This document shows, in pieces, positions 21,490 to 32,052 of a stretch of 64,000 bases of DNA. The notes beneath the pieces are model-generated. The model had not been told where the DNA came from, did no database searches, and was given only the letters and a program-made list of their open reading frames with translations. The first letter of the stretch is position 1, and each line of letters begins with the position of its first letter. Origin of the DNA: Citrobacter amalonaticus (lineage in GTDB: Bacteria > Pseudomonadota > Gammaproteobacteria > Enterobacterales > Enterobacteriaceae). Made by a program: the position numbers and the translations under genes. The stretch is from contig NZ_JAGTXM010000006.1 in assembly GCF_018252635.1 (NCBI RefSeq), positions 496,001-560,000 of the forward strand. Reading direction: 5' to 3'.

Positions 21490-22893
21490 ATGCCAGAGAA
21501 AATACTCTCCCGACGTACCTTCCTGACGGCAGGCTCCGCGCTTGCCGTACTTCCTGTCCTCCATTCACCTTTTGCCCGCGCCGTTGCATCCCGCAAAACC
21601 GTCACTATTAAGGATTATGATGCAAAAGACTGGATTGCCTCGTTTAAACAGGCCTTCAGCGACGCAGAGACCGTCGTCGTGCCGGCGGGTCTGGTATGTG
21701 AGAACATCAATACCGGCATTGTTATCCCAGCGGGAAGAACGCTGCGCGTTCTGGGTCGTTTAAGCGGCAACGGTCGCGGTCGCTTTGTGTTGCAGGATGG
21801 ATGTCAGGTCAGCGGCGAAAAGGGCGGCAGCCTGCACAATATTACGCTGGATGTGCGCGGTTCCGACTGCGCAATTTCCGATCTTACGATGAGCGGTTTC
21901 GGGCCGGTGACGCAAATTTATATCGGCGGGAAAAAGCCGCGCGTGATGCGCAATCTGGTCATCGATAACCTGACTGTGACCCAGGCCAACTACGCGATAC
22001 TGCGTCAGGGATTCCACAATCGGGTCGACGGCGCGCGTATTACCCACTGTCGTTTCAGTGATTTGCAGGGGGACGCCATCGAATGGAATGTCGCCATTAA
22101 CGACAGCAATATCCTGATTTCCGACCATGTCATAGAACGGATCAACTGTACCAATGGCAAGATAAACTGGGGGATTGGCATTGGGCTTGCCGGGAGTACC
22201 TATGACAACGCCTATCCCGAACAGCAGACGGTCAAAAACTTTGTGGTCGCCAACATCACCGGATCCGATTGTCGCCAACTGGTGCATGTTGAGAACGGTA
22301 AACATTTTGTGATCCGTAATGTGAAGGCAAAGAACATCACCCCGGATTTCAGCAAGAAGGCGGGCATCGACAACGCGACGGTTGCCATTTACGGCTGTGA
22401 TAATTTCGTGATTGATAATATCGATATGGTCAACAGTGCCGGGATGCTCATTGGCTATGGCGTGGTCAAAGGGAAATATCTCTCCATCCCGCAAAATTTC
22501 AAACTCAATAATATCTCCCTTGATAACACGCAGCTTGAATATAAATTGCGCGGTATTCAGATTTCGTCAGGGAATGCCACATCCTTCGTCGCATTGACTA
22601 ACATCGAGATGAAGCGAGCGACGCTGGAGTTGCACAACCAGCCCCAGCATCTCTTTCTGCGCAATATCAAGGTGATGCAGGAGTCGGCAACCGGCCCGGC
22701 GCTGAAGATGCACTTTGACCTGCGTAAAGATGTGCGCGGTAAGTTCATGGCGAAAGACGACACGCTGCTGTCGCTGGCAAATGTACACGCGGTGAATGAG
22801 AAAGGGCAAAGTTCAGTGGATATCGACCGGATTAACCATCATGTGGTGAATGTGGATGCGATCAACTTCCGGTTACCGGAGGGGAGGGGGTGA
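21490..22893 (+). CDS. wcaM: WcaM, colanic acid biosynthesis protein (beta-helix)
   Basis: Last gene of the colanic operon, with no firmly established enzymatic role. The N-terminus has a twin-arginine-type signal, [16 protein letters not shown], followed by a cleavage-like region ending FARAVA. This implies Tat export to the periplasm. The rest is a right-handed parallel beta-helix-like protein with repeated NITG/NITLD/VIDN turns, as in pectate-lyase-type folds. The 467 aa length compares with about 464 in E. coli. The catalytic residues cannot be identified by eye. Confidence 0.92.
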   Translation: MPEKILSRRTFLTAGSALAVLPVLHSPFARAVASRKTVTIKDYDAKDWIASFKQAFSDAETVVVPAGLVCENINTGIVIPAGRTLRVLGRLSGNGRGRFVLQDGCQVSGEKGGSLHNITLDVRGSDCAISDLTMSGFGPVTQIYIGGKKPRVMRNLVIDNLTVTQANYAILRQGFHNRVDGARITHCRFSDLQGDAIEWNVAINDSNILISDHVIERINCTNGKINWGIGIGLAGSTYDNAYPEQQTVKNFVVANITGSDCRQLVHVENGKHFVIRNVKAKNITPDFSKKAGIDNATVAIYGCDNFVIDNIDMVNSAGMLIGYGVVKGKYLSIPQNFKLNNISLDNTQLEYKLRGIQISSGNATSFVALTNIEMKRATLELHNQPQHLFLRNIKVMQESATGPALKMHFDLRKDVRGKFMAKDDTLLSLANVHAVNEKGQSSVDIDRINHHVVNVDAINFRLPEGRG

Positions 22894-23070
22894 ATTTGCG
22901 ACCATTCCTGGCGAAACTGGCCCATACTTAAGATTATGGCTACTGCAATTTATCAGTGACCGGCGTAGCATCAATGACAAAGCAGCGATGATTTCCTCTG
23001 ACTAATTCATGCTGGCTAAAACGAGTCAAAAGGCTATAATTCAGCAACCATTTTACAGGTGGATGAAATA

Positions 23071-23964
23071 ATGAGTAATTTGAAAGCAGTTATACCGGTA
23101 GCGGGCCTGGGTATGCACATGTTGCCTGCCACTAAGGCCATTCCCAAAGAGATGCTGCCGATCGTCGACAAACCAATGATTCAATATATCGTTGACGAAA
23201 TCGTAGCTGCAGGGATCAAAGAAATCCTCCTGGTCACTCACGCCTCTAAAAACGCCGTTGAGAACCATTTCGACACCTCTTATGAACTAGAGTCACTCCT
23301 TGAGCAGCGCGTGAAGCGTCAACTGCTGGCGGAAGTGCAGTCCATTTGTCCTCCGGGCGTGACCATTATGAACGTGCGCCAGGCGCAGCCGCTGGGGCTG
23401 GGTCACTCCATTCTTTGCGCGCGCCCGGCGATTGGCGATAACCCTTTTGTGGTGGTATTGCCTGATATCGTTATTGATACCGCCAGTGCCGATCCGCTGC
23501 GTTATAACCTTGCCGCGATGGTTGCACGTTTTGAAGAAACCGGCCGTAGCCAGGTGCTGGCGAAACGTATGCCGGGCGACCTTTCCGAGTACTCCGTCAT
23601 CCAGACGAAAGATCCACTGGATAATGAAGGCAAGGTGAGCCGCATCGTCGAGTTTATTGAGAAACCGGATCAGCCGCAGACGCTAGATTCTGATCTCATG
23701 GCGGTAGGGCGTTATGTCCTCTCAGCGGATATCTGGGCCGAACTGGAAAGAACCGAACCGGGTGCCTGGGGCCGTATCCAGTTGACCGATGCGATTGCAG
23801 AACTGGCGAAAAAACAATCTGTTGACGCCATGCTGATGACCGGTGAAAGCTACGATTGCGGTAAGAAATTGGGCTACATGCAGGCGTTTGTGAAGTACGG
23901 ATTGCGCAACCTGAAAGAGGGGGCAAAGTTCCGTAAAGGCATTGAGAAGTTGCTTAGCGAGTAA
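23071..23964 (+). CDS. galF: GalF, UTP-glucose-1-phosphate uridylyltransferase-like subunit
   Basis: GalU paralogue located before O-antigen clusters; it is reported to modulate UDP-glucose pools. The nucleotidyltransferase start reads [18 protein letters not shown], with GMHM where GalU has GTRM, the hallmark distinguishing the weakly active Gal[10 protein letters not shown] lies near residue 198. The ATG at 23071 gives 297 aa, the family length; an in-frame ATG lies four codons upstream at 23059. The gap from wcaM (22894-23070) presumably holds its promoter, which I could not define. Confidence 0.95.
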   Translation: MSNLKAVIPVAGLGMHMLPATKAIPKEMLPIVDKPMIQYIVDEIVAAGIKEILLVTHASKNAVENHFDTSYELESLLEQRVKRQLLAEVQSICPPGVTIMNVRQAQPLGLGHSILCARPAIGDNPFVVVLPDIVIDTASADPLRYNLAAMVARFEETGRSQVLAKRMPGDLSEYSVIQTKDPLDNEGKVSRIVEFIEKPDQPQTLDSDLMAVGRYVLSADIWAELERTEPGAWGRIQLTDAIAELAKKQSVDAMLMTGESYDCGKKLGYMQAFVKYGLRNLKEGAKFRKGIEKLLSE

Positions 23965-24000
23965 GTTTAAAAAATATACGTCCTGACTGACGTAAAAAAT

Positions 24001-24062
24001 AACGGTAGTTAACATTCTGCGCGGCGACGCAAGTATGCCTGGAATGTTGCTACCGTTTTTTC
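24001..24062 (+). terminator. Rho-independent terminator after galF
   Basis: A long stem pairs AACGGTAGTTAACATTC with GAATGTTGCTACCGTT around a GC-rich loop, followed by a T-run. One bulge interrupts the stem. It separates galF from the O-antigen leader. Confidence 0.85.
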
Positions 24063-24342
24063 ATTTTCGAAAAAGATTTGTGATTTCATTGGGTTAACTA
24101 CAAAATTTTGGACCGCTTTTTATAAGATTTCTTCTTGTTTCTGACATCAATTGGTAAGACAATTAGTGTTCGAGTTTAGGAGCTTTGCTGCAGAGAAAGC
24201 AGAGCTTAACACATCTGTGAGAGTACGCAGTGCACTGGTAGCTGTAAAGCCAGGGGCGGTAGCGTGTCTAAAACCTTGTTATTAGTTGAACCCTACATCA
24301 GCATAATGAATGTTGATATTATCTAATATTCGGATTAATTAA
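24063..24342 (+). promoter_or_regulatory. O-antigen operon promoter and untranslated leader region
   Basis: No gene lies between the galF terminator and rmlB. A possible sigma-70 promoter is TTGTTT (24135-24140), a 17-nt spacer, then GACAAT (24158-24163), a weak match. The JUMPstart sequence lies downstream of it and would be transcribed in the leader. No ORF of note occurs in the region. Confidence 0.45.
24228..24266 (+). promoter_or_regulatory. JUMPstart sequence with ops element (RfaH recruitment)
   Basis: The 39-nt element runs from CAGTGCACTGGTAGCTG to the ops core GGCGGTAGCGTG at 24255-24266. It differs from the textbook JUMPstart at only a few positions. The ops site pauses RNA polymerase and loads RfaH, which suppresses termination across long polysaccharide operons. 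It lies 77 nt before the rmlB start and marks the whole 15.6-kb O-antigen cluster as RfaH-dependent. Confidence 0.95.
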
Positions 24343-25428
24343 GTGAAAATACTCGTTACTGGTGGCGCTGGGTTTATTGGATCTGCTGTCGTTCGCCATA
24401 TAATAAATAATACCCAAGACAACGTAATTAATGTCGATAAATTAACGTACGCAGGTAACCTCGAGTCACTGACTGAAATAGCGAACAGCGAGCGCTATTC
24501 ATTCGAACATGCAGATATTTGTGATTCAAACGCAATGATGCGTATTTTTGAAGCTCATCAACCCGATGTCGTTATGCATCTCGCTGCTGAGAGCCATGTG
24601 GATCGTTCTATCACGGGACCTGCTGCCTTTATTGAAACGAATATCGTGGGGACTTATGTTCTTTTAGAAACAGCCCGTCAGTACTGGTCTTCACTGGATA
24701 GTGTTAAAAAAAGGACATTCCGTTTTCATCATATCTCTACTGATGAAGTTTATGGAGACTTGCCACATCCGGATGAGGTTGAGCAGGGGGATATTCTTCC
24801 TCTCTTTACTGAACAAACCGCCTATGCGCCGAGTAGTCCTTATTCGGCTTCAAAAGCCTCCAGCGACCATCTTGTTCGTGCCTGGTTGCGCACATACGGT
24901 CTACCGACCATTGTGACCAACTGCTCGAATAACTATGGTCCATACCACTTCCCTGAAAAGTTGATTCCCTTGGTTATCCTCAATGCTCTCGAAGGGAAAT
25001 CGTTGCCCATTTATGGTAAAGGCGATCAGATTCGTGACTGGCTCTATGTTGAAGATCATGCCCGTGCGTTATATACCGTCGTGACGAAAGGAACTCCTGG
25101 TGAGACCTACAACATCGGTGGGCATAATGAGAAGAAAAATCTCGATGTTGTGCATACCATTTGCGATCTGTTGGATGAGATCGTTCCCAAAGAAACGTCA
25201 TATCGTGAACAAATTACTTATGTGACAGACCGACCGGGTCACGATCGTCGGTATGCCATCGATGCGGACAAAATCAGTCGTGAGCTGGGGTGGAAACCGC
25301 AAGAGACATTCGAAAGTGGAATTCGCAAAACCGTGGAATGGTATCTGGCAAACACCTTGTGGGTTGAAAATATCAAAAGTGGGGCGTACCAAACCTGGAT
25401 TGAACAGAACTATGGGGAACGCCAATAA
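24343..25428 (+). CDS. rmlB: dTDP-glucose 4,6-dehydratase (RmlB)
   Basis: Second step of dTDP-L-rhamnose synthesis: dTDP-glucose to dTDP-4-keto-6-deoxyglucose. It is an extended SDR with [13 protein letters not shown] at residues 7-19, STDEVYGDL near 133 (active-site Asp-Glu) and YSASKASSD near 167 (YxxxK). The start codon is GTG at 24343, in [11 protein letters not shown] context, giving the usual 361 aa. It is the first gene after JUMPstart; its TAA stop shares one base with the rmlD ATG. Confidence 0.98.
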   Translation: MKILVTGGAGFIGSAVVRHIINNTQDNVINVDKLTYAGNLESLTEIANSERYSFEHADICDSNAMMRIFEAHQPDVVMHLAAESHVDRSITGPAAFIETNIVGTYVLLETARQYWSSLDSVKKRTFRFHHISTDEVYGDLPHPDEVEQGDILPLFTEQTAYAPSSPYSASKASSDHLVRAWLRTYGLPTIVTNCSNNYGPYHFPEKLIPLVILNALEGKSLPIYGKGDQIRDWLYVEDHARALYTVVTKGTPGETYNIGGHNEKKNLDVVHTICDLLDEIVPKETSYREQITYVTDRPGHDRRYAIDADKISRELGWKPQETFESGIRKTVEWYLANTLWVENIKSGAYQTWIEQNYGERQ

Positions 25429-26327
25429 TGAACATTCTTCTGTTTGGTAAAACAGGGCAGGTAGGGTGGGAATTACAACGCTCGCTTGCACCGCTTGGCA
25501 ATGTGATAGCGCTGGATGTCCATTCAACAGATTACTGTGGAGATTTCAGCAATCCTCAGGGGGTTGCTGAAACTGTCCGTCGCATTCGTCCGGACGTTAT
25601 CGTAAACGCGGCAGCCCATACGGCAGTGGACAAAGCTGAAACTGAAATTGAATTCGCGCAATTACTCAATGCGACCAGCGTCGAAGCGATCGCCAAAGCA
25701 GCCTCTGAAGTAGAGGCATGGGTTGTTCATTATTCAACAGATTACGTTTTCCCTGGGACAGGGACGACTGCCTGGCGAGAAACGGATGAGACTGCACCAT
25801 TGAATGTCTACGGCGAGACTAAACTTGCTGGTGAAAAGGCACTACAGCAAAATTGTTCAAAACATCTGATATTCCGAACCAGCTGGGTTTATGCGGGTAA
25901 AGGAAATAACTTTGCGAAGACCATGCTGCGCATGGCAAAAGAGCGTGCAGAAATGTCCGTTATCAACGATCAGTATGGTGCGCCGACGGGCGCTGAGTTG
26001 CTTGCTGATTGTACGGCACATGCTATTCGTGTCGCGCTGAACAAACCTGATGTCGCTGGGCTCTATCACTTAGTCGCTGGCGGCACGACGACCTGGTATG
26101 ACTACGCCTCTCTGGTTTTTGCTGAAGCCCAAAATGCAGGAATTGATTTAGCACTGACTGATCTTAAGGCTGTTCCTACCAGCGCTTACCCTACACCCGC
26201 GCGCCGTCCAGGCAACTCACGATTAAATACTGAAAAATTTCAGCGTAGCTTTGGTCTTGTCTTGCCGCAGTGGGAAAATGGCATCAAACGTATGTTAAAT
26301 GAGTTGTTTACAACTACAGCTATCTGA
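25428..26327 (+). CDS. rmlD: dTDP-4-dehydrorhamnose reductase (RmlD)
   Basis: Final reduction that yields dTDP-L-rhamnose. SDR with the Rossmann motif FGKTGQVGWEL (residues 5-15), STDYVFPG near 103, and YGETK near 128-132 carrying the YxxxK pair. The 299 aa length is normal. Its start overlaps the rmlB stop. A small hairpin separates it from rmlA. Confidence 0.97.
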   Translation: MNILLFGKTGQVGWELQRSLAPLGNVIALDVHSTDYCGDFSNPQGVAETVRRIRPDVIVNAAAHTAVDKAETEIEFAQLLNATSVEAIAKAASEVEAWVVHYSTDYVFPGTGTTAWRETDETAPLNVYGETKLAGEKALQQNCSKHLIFRTSWVYAGKGNNFAKTMLRMAKERAEMSVINDQYGAPTGAELLADCTAHAIRVALNKPDVAGLYHLVAGGTTTWYDYASLVFAEAQNAGIDLALTDLKAVPTSAYPTPARRPGNSRLNTEKFQRSFGLVLPQWENGIKRMLNELFTTTAI

Positions 26328-26337
26328 TTCTGGTTTT

Positions 26338-26357
26338 AATGCCCACAACAGGGCATT
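26338..26357 (+). other. Terminator-like hairpin between rmlD and rmlA
   Basis: The inverted repeat AATGCCC / GGGCATT has a 6-nt loop and is followed by TTTGT, resembling a weak intrinsic terminator. It sits within an RfaH-controlled operon, where antitermination would be expected to carry polymerase through. Confidence 0.5.
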
Positions 26358-26378
26358 TTGTATTTAAGAGATAATGAT

Positions 26379-27257
26379 ATGAAAACGCGTAAAGGGATTA
26401 TTCTGGCTGGCGGTTCCGGCACCCGTTTGTACCCTGTGACGATGGCGGTAAGTAAACAGTTACTGCCTATTTATGACAAGCCGATGATTTATTATCCGCT
26501 GTCGACACTGATGCTGGCGGGTATCCGGGATATTCTTATTATCAGCACTCCGCAGGATACACCGCGCTTTGAGCAGTTACTTGGTGACGGAGGCCAGTGG
26601 GGGCTTAATCTTCAATATAAAGTTCAACCAAGTCCGGATGGGTTAGCCCAGGCCTTTATTATTGGTGAAGACTTTATTGGTAAGGATGATTGTGCCTTAG
26701 TATTGGGTGACAATATCTTCTACGGTCATGATTTGCCAAAACTGATGGATTCCGCAGTTAATAAAGAAAGTGGCGCAACTGTTTTTGCATATCACGTTAA
26801 TGATCCCGAACGTTATGGTGTTGTTGAATTTGACCAAGGGGGTACAGCGATATCTCTAGAAGAAAAGCCAGTTGAGCCTAAAAGCAATTATGCCGTAACG
26901 GGACTTTATTTCTATGACAACAGCGTTGTTGAAATGGCTAAGAATCTCAAGCCCTCTGCGCGTGGAGAACTTGAAATAACCGATATCAACCGTATGTATA
27001 TGGAACAGGGAAGGCTTTCTGTCGCCATGATGGGCCGCGGATACGCATGGCTGGATACCGGTACACATCAGAGCTTGATTGAAGCCAGCAACTTTATCGC
27101 CACCATCGAAGAGCGACAGGGACTGAAGGTTTCTTGCCCAGAGGAAATTGCTTACCGTAAGGGATTTATTGATGCTGAGCAGGTCAAAAAACTCGCGGCA
27201 CCGTTATCAAAAAATGCTTATGGGCAGTATTTGCTGAAGATGGTTAAAGGTTATTGA
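26379..27257 (+). CDS. rmlA: Glucose-1-phosphate thymidylyltransferase (RmlA)
   Basis: First step of dTDP-L-rhamnose synthesis: glucose-1-phosphate plus dTTP to dTDP-glucose. The nucleotidyltransferase motif [11 protein letters not shown] is at residues 11-21, the metal-binding [11 protein letters not shown] lies near 105-115, and [11 protein letters not shown] near 160. The ATG at 26379 gives 292 aa and the family start [12 protein letters not shown]; an in-frame ATG at 26358 adds seven unsupported residues. It is followed 4 nt later by rmlC. Confidence 0.97.
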   Translation: MKTRKGIILAGGSGTRLYPVTMAVSKQLLPIYDKPMIYYPLSTLMLAGIRDILIISTPQDTPRFEQLLGDGGQWGLNLQYKVQPSPDGLAQAFIIGEDFIGKDDCALVLGDNIFYGHDLPKLMDSAVNKESGATVFAYHVNDPERYGVVEFDQGGTAISLEEKPVEPKSNYAVTGLYFYDNSVVEMAKNLKPSARGELEITDINRMYMEQGRLSVAMMGRGYAWLDTGTHQSLIEASNFIATIEERQGLKVSCPEEIAYRKGFIDAEQVKKLAAPLSKNAYGQYLLKMVKGY

Positions 27258-27261
27258 TAAA

Positions 27262-27810
27262 ATGAATGTAATCAAAACAGAAATCCCTGATGTACTCATT
27301 TTCGAACCAAAAGTTTTTGGCGATGATCGCGGTTTTTTCTTTGAGAGTTTCAGCCAAAAAGTTTTTGAGAATGCAATAGGTTATCGTGTGAATTTTGTAC
27401 AGGATAATCATTCAAAGTCAAAACAAGGTGTTTTAAGAGGACTTCACTTCCAGATGCCTCCTCATGAGCAAGGCAAACTTGTTCGTTGCATTGCAGGAGA
27501 GGTATTTGATGTTGCGGTGGATATCAGGAAAAATTCTACAACTTTTGGCAAGTGGGTTAGTGCCCATCTTTCGGCGGAAAATAAGAGACAACTCTGGATT
27601 CCGGAAGGTTTTGCTCATGGTTTTCTGGTGTTGAGTGAAAATGCAGAGTTTCTTTATAAAACAACGAATTATTATGCACCGCAGTCGGAAGGTAGTATCA
27701 TCTGGAATGACCCGGACTTGAATATTAAGTGGCCATTTGCAGGTCAACCAGATTTATCTCTAAAGGACAAAACTGCACCAACCTTGAACTTTGTTACATA
27801 TTTTGAGTAA
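27262..27810 (+). CDS. rmlC: dTDP-4-dehydrorhamnose 3,5-epimerase (RmlC)
   Basis: Epimerises C3 and C5 of dTDP-4-keto-6-deoxyglucose on the way to L-rhamnose. Cupin fold, 182 aa. The catalytic His62 (LRGLHFQ) and Asp169 dyad is present, and so is Tyr138 (YKTTNYY), the general acid of the family. It completes the rmlBDAC set, so the second RmlC-like gene at 32053 is not needed for rhamnose. Its stop overlaps nothing; ddhD follows after 4 nt. Confidence 0.97.
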   Translation: MNVIKTEIPDVLIFEPKVFGDDRGFFFESFSQKVFENAIGYRVNFVQDNHSKSKQGVLRGLHFQMPPHEQGKLVRCIAGEVFDVAVDIRKNSTTFGKWVSAHLSAENKRQLWIPEGFAHGFLVLSENAEFLYKTTNYYAPQSEGSIIWNDPDLNIKWPFAGQPDLSLKDKTAPTLNFVTYFE

Positions 27811-27814
27811 AACC

Positions 27815-28795
27815 ATGTCTCATTTAATTCAAATATTTCCTTCCAATATCTCTTTCGAAGGTGATCAGGAAAATACTTTACTGGATTCTGCCCTGAATTC
27901 AGGAATTCATCTTGAACATAGTTGCAGGAATGGTAGTTGTGGAATATGTGAAGCTGAACTTATTGTTGGTGAAGTGGCTAATGAACAGGGAGACATCATC
28001 TCTGCAGGAAATAAAATTTTAACATGTAGTTGCCGACCTTGCGGCGATGTTACGTTAAACGCTACATATTATCCTGAGTTGGCTGGGCAGGTTAAAAAGA
28101 TAATGCCCGCTAAAATCTCTTCTGCTGAGTTGGTTTCTTCTGATGTAATAAAACTTACGTTTCGCCTGCCACCATCTACTAGTTTTTCTTATTTGCCGGG
28201 ACAGTATATTAATCTTCACTTTCAAGGTATTGTAAGAAGTTATTCAATTGCTAACGCCAATGAAAATGAAGGTATAGAATTGCATATACGTAATGTACCT
28301 GATGGTGCGATGAGTAAGCTTATTTTTAGAGATGAAATAATCCCTGTTAATACGCTAATGCGCATTGAAGGTCCTTGTGGAACGTTTTTTATCAGAAAAA
28401 GTTCAAGGCCAGTGATTTTCATTGCTGGTGGAACTGGGTTTGCACCAGTGAAATCAATGGTTGAACAATTAATTCAGCAACAATCAAAACGTGATATCTA
28501 TGTATATTGGGGGGGGGCTAATAGCGATAGCTTTTACTCTCAGTTACCTGCCCGGTGGGCAGAAATATACTCCAATATTCATTTTGTCCCGGTTGTATCC
28601 GGGAACGAAGAAGCATGGAGTGGTCGTAAAGGCTTAGTACATAATGCAGTCATTGATGACTTTGCTAACTTAGAAGAATTTGATGTTTATGCTTGTGGTT
28701 CACCTCTGATGATAGACGCATGCAGAAAAGATTTTTCTTCATTAAACTTATCGGCTAAGAATTTTTATTCGGATGCCTTTACTGTATCAAAATAA
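27815..28795 (+). CDS. ddhD: CDP-6-deoxy-delta-3,4-glucoseen reductase (DdhD/RfbI)
   Basis: Passes electrons from NADH to DdhC for C-3 deoxygenation in CDP-3,6-dideoxyhexose synthesis. It has an N-terminal plant-type [2Fe-2S] domain with C37, C42, C45 and a fourth Cys in LTCSCRPC (71-76). A ferredoxin-NADP reductase-like half follows, with the FAD motif RSYSIAN near 148 and the NAD motif GGTGFAPVKSM near 206. The ATG at 27815 gives 326 aa. A G9 tract at 28509-28517 encodes the W-G-G-A stretch near residues 231-234 and is unusual in an enterobacterial gene. Confidence 0.95.
   Translation: MSHLIQIFPSNISFEGDQENTLLDSALNSGIHLEHSCRNGSCGICEAELIVGEVANEQGDIISAGNKILTCSCRPCGDVTLNATYYPELAGQVKKIMPAKISSAELVSSDVIKLTFRLPPSTSFSYLPGQYINLHFQGIVRSYSIANANENEGIELHIRNVPDGAMSKLIFRDEIIPVNTLMRIEGPCGTFFIRKSSRPVIFIAGGTGFAPVKSMVEQLIQQQSKRDIYVYWGGANSDSFYSQLPARWAEIYSNIHFVPVVSGNEEAWSGRKGLVHNAVIDDFANLEEFDVYACGSPLMIDACRKDFSSLNLSAKNFYSDAFTVSK
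28509..28517 (+). repeat. Poly-G tract (G9) inside ddhD
   Basis: Nine consecutive G residues in codons 231-234 of ddhD (TGG GGG GGG GCT). The gene is in frame at this length. Mononucleotide runs this long are prone to slipped-strand changes. Confidence 0.95.
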
Positions 28796-28810
28796 ATAGA
28801 GGATGATGTT

Positions 28811-29584
28811 ATGAAGGCGGTAATCTTAGCCGGAGGTTTAGGCACTCGTTTAAGTGAAGAAACCGTTCTGAAACCGAAGCCCATGGTTGAAATTGGTGGG
28901 AAGCCAATTTTATGGCACATCATGAAGATGTATTCGGCCCATGGCATCCGTGACTTCATTATTTGTTGTGGTTATAAGGGCTATGTAATCAAAGAGTATT
29001 TTGCAAATTATTTTTTACATATGTCGGATGTAACGTTTCATATGGCTGAAAACCTTATGGAGGTACATCAGAAACGTGTTGAACCTTGGAATGTTACGCT
29101 TGTTGATACCGGTGAAGCATCGATGACCGGGGGACGCCTTAAACGCGTCTATGACTATGTGAAAGATGATGAAGCATTCTTGTTTACCTATGGAGATGGT
29201 GTCTCGGATGTGAACATTCAGGATACAATTGACTTCCATCGTGCACATGGGAAGAAGGCCACTTTGACTGCTACATTCCCACCAGGCCGCTTTGGTGCAC
29301 TTGATATCCAGAATAAACAGGTTTGCTCTTTCAAAGAAAAACCAAAAGGTGATGGCGCTATGATTAATGGCGGGTTCTTTGTCCTTCACCCGTCGGTTAT
29401 TCAATTAATTGAAAATGATGCAACAACCTGGGAACAGGAGCCTCTAATGCAGCTTGCAGAGCAGGGAGAGTTGATGGCTTTTGAGCATGCTGGTTTCTGG
29501 CAACCGATGGATACATTGCGTGATAAAATTTATCTGGAAGGACTTTGGGAGAAAGGAAAAGCCCCATGGAAAACATGGGAGTGA
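28811..29584 (+). CDS. ddhA: Glucose-1-phosphate cytidylyltransferase (DdhA/RfbF)
   Basis: Makes CDP-glucose from glucose-1-phosphate and CTP, the entry to all CDP-3,6-dideoxyhexoses. The nucleotidyltransferase N-terminus is [18 protein letters not shown], followed by [26 protein letters not shown] near 126-135 binds metal. The 257 aa length is that of the Salmonella protein. Its TGA stop overlaps a possible ddhB ATG. Confidence 0.97.
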   Translation: MKAVILAGGLGTRLSEETVLKPKPMVEIGGKPILWHIMKMYSAHGIRDFIICCGYKGYVIKEYFANYFLHMSDVTFHMAENLMEVHQKRVEPWNVTLVDTGEASMTGGRLKRVYDYVKDDEAFLFTYGDGVSDVNIQDTIDFHRAHGKKATLTATFPPGRFGALDIQNKQVCSFKEKPKGDGAMINGGFFVLHPSVIQLIENDATTWEQEPLMQLAEQGELMAFEHAGFWQPMDTLRDKIYLEGLWEKGKAPWKTWE

Positions 29585-29589
29585 TGACG

Positions 29590-30669
29590 ATGATTGATGC
29601 TTCATTCTGGAAAAATAAGCGCGTATTTATCACCGGACATACAGGTTTTAAAGGTTCATGGTTGACATTATGGCTTGAATCAATGGGCGCTGTGTTAAAG
29701 GGGTATTCTTTGAATCCTCCAACCGAGCCATCTTTGTTTGATATTGCACATATTGATGACATTATTCAGTCTACGATTGGTGATATCAGAGATTTTGATA
29801 AGTTATACAACGCAATCTACGAGTTTAAACCCGAGATTGTTTTCCATATGGCTGCTCAACCTTTAGTTCGACTCTCTTACGATGAACCCATCGAAACGTA
29901 TTCTACAAACGTCATGGGAACAGTTCATTTGCTTGAGGCTGTCAAGCGTGTAGGTGGGGTTAAGGCAGTTGTAAACATCACCAGCGATAAATGCTATGAG
30001 AACCGCGAATGGGTTTGGGGATATAGAGAAGACGAGGCAATGGGAGGGTATGATCCTTACTCTAACAGTAAAGGCTGTGCCGAGTTAGTTGCTTCCGCGT
30101 ATCGAAATTCTTTTTTTAACAAAAATAACTATATTTCGCACGGTGTTGGGCTCGCATCTGTACGGGCCGGTAACGTAATCGGTGGAGGGGACTGGGCGAA
30201 AGATCGCTTGATTCCAGACATCTTAAGCTCGTTTGAAAAGCAACAAACTGTTATCATCCGGAACCCTCATGCTATTCGCCCATGGCAGCATGTACTTGAG
30301 CCGCTCTCAGGATACATATTGATTGCGCAACAGCTCTATAATAAAGGACCTGAGTTTGCAGAAGGCTGGAATTTTGGCCCTGGAGAAGATGATGCCAAGC
30401 CGGTCCAGTTTATTGTTGAAACAATGGTAAAAATTTGGGGGGAAGGCGCAGCATGGCAACTTGATGGGGATGAGCATCCTCACGAGGCACATTATCTGAA
30501 GCTCGATTGCTCAAAAGCCAGAATGCGTTTGAACTGGCAGCCGCGCTGGAATCTCGTTGAAACATTGAACAGAATTGTTAAATGGCATAAATCATGGACC
30601 GCTGGAGCGAATATGTTTGAGTTAACTCGCTCAGAAATCAGCGATTATATGAAAACCCCTTTAAAATAA
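29590..30669 (+). CDS. ddhB: CDP-glucose 4,6-dehydratase (DdhB/RfbG)
   Basis: Converts CDP-glucose to CDP-4-keto-6-deoxyglucose. Extended SDR with [10 protein letters not shown] at about residues 14-23, [11 protein letters not shown] near 130 and the YSNSK catalytic motif near 157-161. The ATG at 29590 ([12 protein letters not shown]) matches the start I recall for Salmonella RfbG and gives 359 aa. An ATG at 29584 overlaps the ddhA stop and would add two residues, so the exact start is uncertain. A G6 run at 30437 is in frame. Confidence 0.96.
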   Translation: MIDASFWKNKRVFITGHTGFKGSWLTLWLESMGAVLKGYSLNPPTEPSLFDIAHIDDIIQSTIGDIRDFDKLYNAIYEFKPEIVFHMAAQPLVRLSYDEPIETYSTNVMGTVHLLEAVKRVGGVKAVVNITSDKCYENREWVWGYREDEAMGGYDPYSNSKGCAELVASAYRNSFFNKNNYISHGVGLASVRAGNVIGGGDWAKDRLIPDILSSFEKQQTVIIRNPHAIRPWQHVLEPLSGYILIAQQLYNKGPEFAEGWNFGPGEDDAKPVQFIVETMVKIWGEGAAWQLDGDEHPHEAHYLKLDCSKARMRLNWQPRWNLVETLNRIVKWHKSWTAGANMFELTRSEISDYMKTPLK

Positions 30670-30691
30670 AATAATCACAGGAAAGAAAGCA

Positions 30692-32005
30692 ATGAGCGCA
30701 CAAAATCTGCGTGAGCAAATCTCTCAACTAGTTGCCCAATATGCAAACGAAGCGCTGTCTCCAAAGCCGTTCGTTGCTGGCAACAGCGTAGTACCTCCCT
30801 CAGGCAAGGTCATTGGAGCTAAAGAGCTCCAGTTAATGGTTGAGGCGTCTCTTGATGGCTGGTTAACTACTGGTCGCTTCAATGAGGCATTTGAGAAGAA
30901 ACTGGGTGAGTACATCGGCGTTCCATATGTACTGACGACCACCTCTGGTTCTTCAGCAAACTTACTGGCATTAACAGCATTAACATCCCCAAAATTAGGT
31001 AATCGTGCATTAAAGCCTGGTGATGAAGTAATTACTGTCGCTGCTGGTTTCCCTACAACCGTTAACCCAAGCATTCAAAATGGATTGGTTCCGGTATTTG
31101 TAGATGTCGATATTCCTACCTATAACGTTGATGCCTCATTAATCGAAGCTGCTGTTTCCGAAAAATCGAAAGCCATTATGATTGCTCATACGCTAGGGAA
31201 TGCGTTCAATTTGGCAGAAGTCCGTCGGATTGCAGATAAATATAATCTCTGGCTCATTGAAGATTGCTGCGACGCACTGGGGACAACCTACGACGGTAAA
31301 ATGGTCGGTACATTTGGTGACATCGGTACCGTCAGTTTTTATCCTGCTCACCATATCACGATGGGAGAAGGCGGTGCGGTATTTACTAAATCTGCTGAAC
31401 TTAAAAAGCTCATTGAATCGTTCCGTGACTGGGGGCGTGATTGTTACTGTGCTCCTGGCTGTGATAACACATGTGGCAAGCGTTTTGGCCAACAACTTGG
31501 CTCACTTCCGTTTGGTTATGATCACAAATATACGTACTCACATTTGGGTTACAATCTCAAAATCACGGATATGCAGGCTGCATGTGGGCTAGCCCAATTG
31601 GAGCGTATTGAAACTTTTGTTGAGTATCGTAAGAATAACTTCGCCTATCTGAAACAAGGGCTGCAATCCTGTGCTGAATATCTGGAGTTGCCAGAGGCAA
31701 CGGAGAATTGTGAACCATCATGGTTCGGATTCCCTATAACTCTTAAAGAAACAAGCGGTACCACTCGTATTGATCTTATCAAATTTTTGGATGAGGCAAA
31801 AATCGGTACTCGACTTCTTTTTGCCGGGAATTTAACTCGCCAGCCTTACTTTGCAAATGTTAAATATCGTGTCGTAGGTGAGTTAACAAATACAGATCGA
31901 ATCATGAACCAGACTTTCTGGATTGGCATTTATCCAGGATTGACTGAAGAACACCTGGATTATGTTATTTCTAAATTTGAAGAGTTCTTTGGCCTGAACT
32001 TCTAA
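30692..32005 (+). CDS. ddhC: CDP-4-keto-6-deoxy-D-glucose 3-dehydrase (DdhC/RfbH)
   Basis: PMP- and [2Fe-2S]-dependent enzyme that, with DdhD, removes the C-3 hydroxyl to give CDP-4-keto-3,6-dideoxy-D-glucose. The usual PLP lysine is replaced by His220 ([13 protein letters not shown]), the hallmark of this dehydrase. Cluster cysteines fit the family pattern: C193, C251, C253 and C261. The 437 aa length equals Salmonella RfbH. It is the last gene of the conserved ddhDABC block; beyond it the cluster becomes sugar-specific. Confidence 0.97.
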   Translation: MSAQNLREQISQLVAQYANEALSPKPFVAGNSVVPPSGKVIGAKELQLMVEASLDGWLTTGRFNEAFEKKLGEYIGVPYVLTTTSGSSANLLALTALTSPKLGNRALKPGDEVITVAAGFPTTVNPSIQNGLVPVFVDVDIPTYNVDASLIEAAVSEKSKAIMIAHTLGNAFNLAEVRRIADKYNLWLIEDCCDALGTTYDGKMVGTFGDIGTVSFYPAHHITMGEGGAVFTKSAELKKLIESFRDWGRDCYCAPGCDNTCGKRFGQQLGSLPFGYDHKYTYSHLGYNLKITDMQAACGLAQLERIETFVEYRKNNFAYLKQGLQSCAEYLELPEATENCEPSWFGFPITLKETSGTTRIDLIKFLDEAKIGTRLLFAGNLTRQPYFANVKYRVVGELTNTDRIMNQTFWIGIYPGLTEEHLDYVISKFEEFFGLNF

Positions 32006-32021
32006 CTTTATTTTACTAGGA

Positions 32022-32045
32022 CTAAGAGAGCAAACGCTCTCTTAG
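32022..32045 (+). other. Perfect hairpin upstream of the second RmlC-like gene
   Basis: A 10-bp perfect inverted repeat, CTAAGAGAGC / GCTCTCTTAG, with an AAAC loop lies between ddhC and the next ORF. No T-run follows, so it is not a standard terminator. It ends 7 nt before the ATG at 32053. The purine-rich, Shine-Dalgarno-like AAGAGAG lies in its 5' arm. Confidence 0.7.
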
Positions 32046-32052
32046 CATTCTT

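Noticed and set aside
24108-24128. TTGGAC followed by TATAAG as an O-antigen promoter
   Set aside because: The spacing is only 7 nt, too short for a sigma-70 promoter.
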